Source of the DNA: a candidate division FCPU426 bacterium
GTDB taxonomy: Bacteria; Oederibacteriota; JAAXVQ01; JAUVAV01
Direction of reading: 5' to 3'
Assembly (NCBI GenBank): GCA_030619365.1
Contig: JAUXBQ010000163.1
Span: 1 to 6,079, forward strand
Length of the DNA: 6,079 nucleotides
The notes under the pieces were generated by a model, which saw only the letters and a list, made by a program, of their open reading frames with translations, ran no database searches and was not told the DNA's origin. Made by a program: the position numbers and the translations under genes. This document shows positions 5,979 through 6,079 of the stretch, piece after piece (position 1 is the first letter of the stretch; the number at the start of each line of letters is the position of its first letter).

Positions 5979-6017
5979 CTCCCCGGGCTAAAGCCCTGGG
6001 TTTCCCTCTCCGGGGGA
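5979..6017. repeat. GC-rich palindromic REP-like element
   Basis: CCC-GGGCT (5982-5989) pairs with AGCCC-T-GGG (5992-6000), leaving an unpaired T and a tight AA loop (or GGGC/GCCC with a TAAA loop). A further arm, CCGGGGG (6010-6016), could instead pair with CCCCGG (5981-5986), so two alternative folds exist. The run CCCCGGGCTAAAGCCC resembles dispersed intergenic palindromes seen in many bacterial genomes. It lies upstream of the operon promoter. No T tract follows on either strand, so a simple intrinsic terminator is unlikely. Confidence 0.6.
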
Positions 6018-6048
6018 TGTGCCACAATAGAAAAATAAGTAATATTTT

Positions 6049-6075
6049 GTCATACCCGCGAAAGCGGGTATCCAG
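6049..6075. repeat. REP-like hairpin with perfect 8-base stem and GAAA loop
   Basis: ATACCCGC (6052-6059) and GCGGGTAT (6064-6071) are perfect inverted copies around a GAAA loop, flanked by GTC and CCAG. The GTCAT-CCCGCGAAAGCGGG-ATCCAG pattern is a well-known style of dispersed REP-type element in diverse bacteria, often spread by REP-associated tyrosine transposases; no such transposase is in this window. The element may continue past the right edge. The bases between it and the neighbouring palindrome (6018-6048) hold only a weak AT stem (AAAATA/TATTTT, 6032-6037 with 6043-6048). Confidence 0.7.
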
Positions 6076-6079
6076 AAAA

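Noticed and set aside
6049..6075. Intrinsic terminator at the right-edge hairpin
   Set aside because: The stem is strong, but neither strand has a T tract after it (plus: TCCAGAAAA; minus: GACAAAATATT). A REP-like element fits better.
1..6079. Mobile element, toxin-antitoxin, defence or secondary-metabolite system
   Set aside because: All identifiable genes are housekeeping or generic types. No transposase, integrase, nuclease, tRNA or attachment-site duplication is visible.

Overview
The window reads as a compact, ordinary bacterial housekeeping operon, transcribed entirely on the minus strand (right to left). It is GC-rich with strongly GC-biased third codon positions. A lipoprotein signal peptide and a membrane-anchored TPR protein with its repeats predicted outside the cytoplasm fit a diderm, but do not prove it. 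The short AT-rich heptamer array and the GC-rich palindromes at the right edge resemble repeats familiar from genomes of uncultured bacteria (PVC/Omnitrophota-like lineages are one possibility). No marker gene here fixes the taxonomy, so that assignment is a guess.

Layout in transcription order. The right edge (about 5935-6079) is non-coding and carries two palindromic REP-like elements. A near-perfect extended -10 promoter (TGC-TATAAT, -10 at 5929-5934) follows. Then come: a fused NAD(P)HX epimerase/dehydratase (nnr, best start the GTG at 5858); a two-CBS-domain nucleotide-sensor-type protein (3793-4254); an M20-family metallo-amidohydrolase (2600-3796); a 121-residue lipoprotein (2238-2603); a 111-base gap containing about eight copies of a 7-base AT-rich tandem repeat; a TPR protein with a basic tail and one membrane anchor (1167-2126); and thiamine-monophosphate kinase thiL (133-1179). 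After a 79-base AT-rich gap, the first 17 codons of a further unidentified minus-strand gene run off the left edge.

The genes are tightly packed. CBS/M20 and M20/lipoprotein each overlap by four bases (ATGA), TPR/thiL overlap by 13 bases, and nnr/CBS are 38 bases apart. Translational coupling and one main transcript from the 5929-5934 promoter are therefore likely. The heptamer-bearing gap is the one place where the operon could be divided.

Two genes handle nucleotide cofactors (NAD(P)HX repair and thiamine diphosphate synthesis), and the CBS protein may sense adenine nucleotides. The M20 enzyme and the lipoprotein are translationally linked, but their shared role is unknown. The lipoprotein looks like the beta-rich N-terminal module often found ahead of M23 endopeptidase domains, here without the peptidase. 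I found no mobile element, CRISPR array, defence system, RNA gene or clearly new multi-gene system. The points worth a second look are the lipoprotein, the repeat structures, the GRKPA repeats in the TPR tail and several start-site details.
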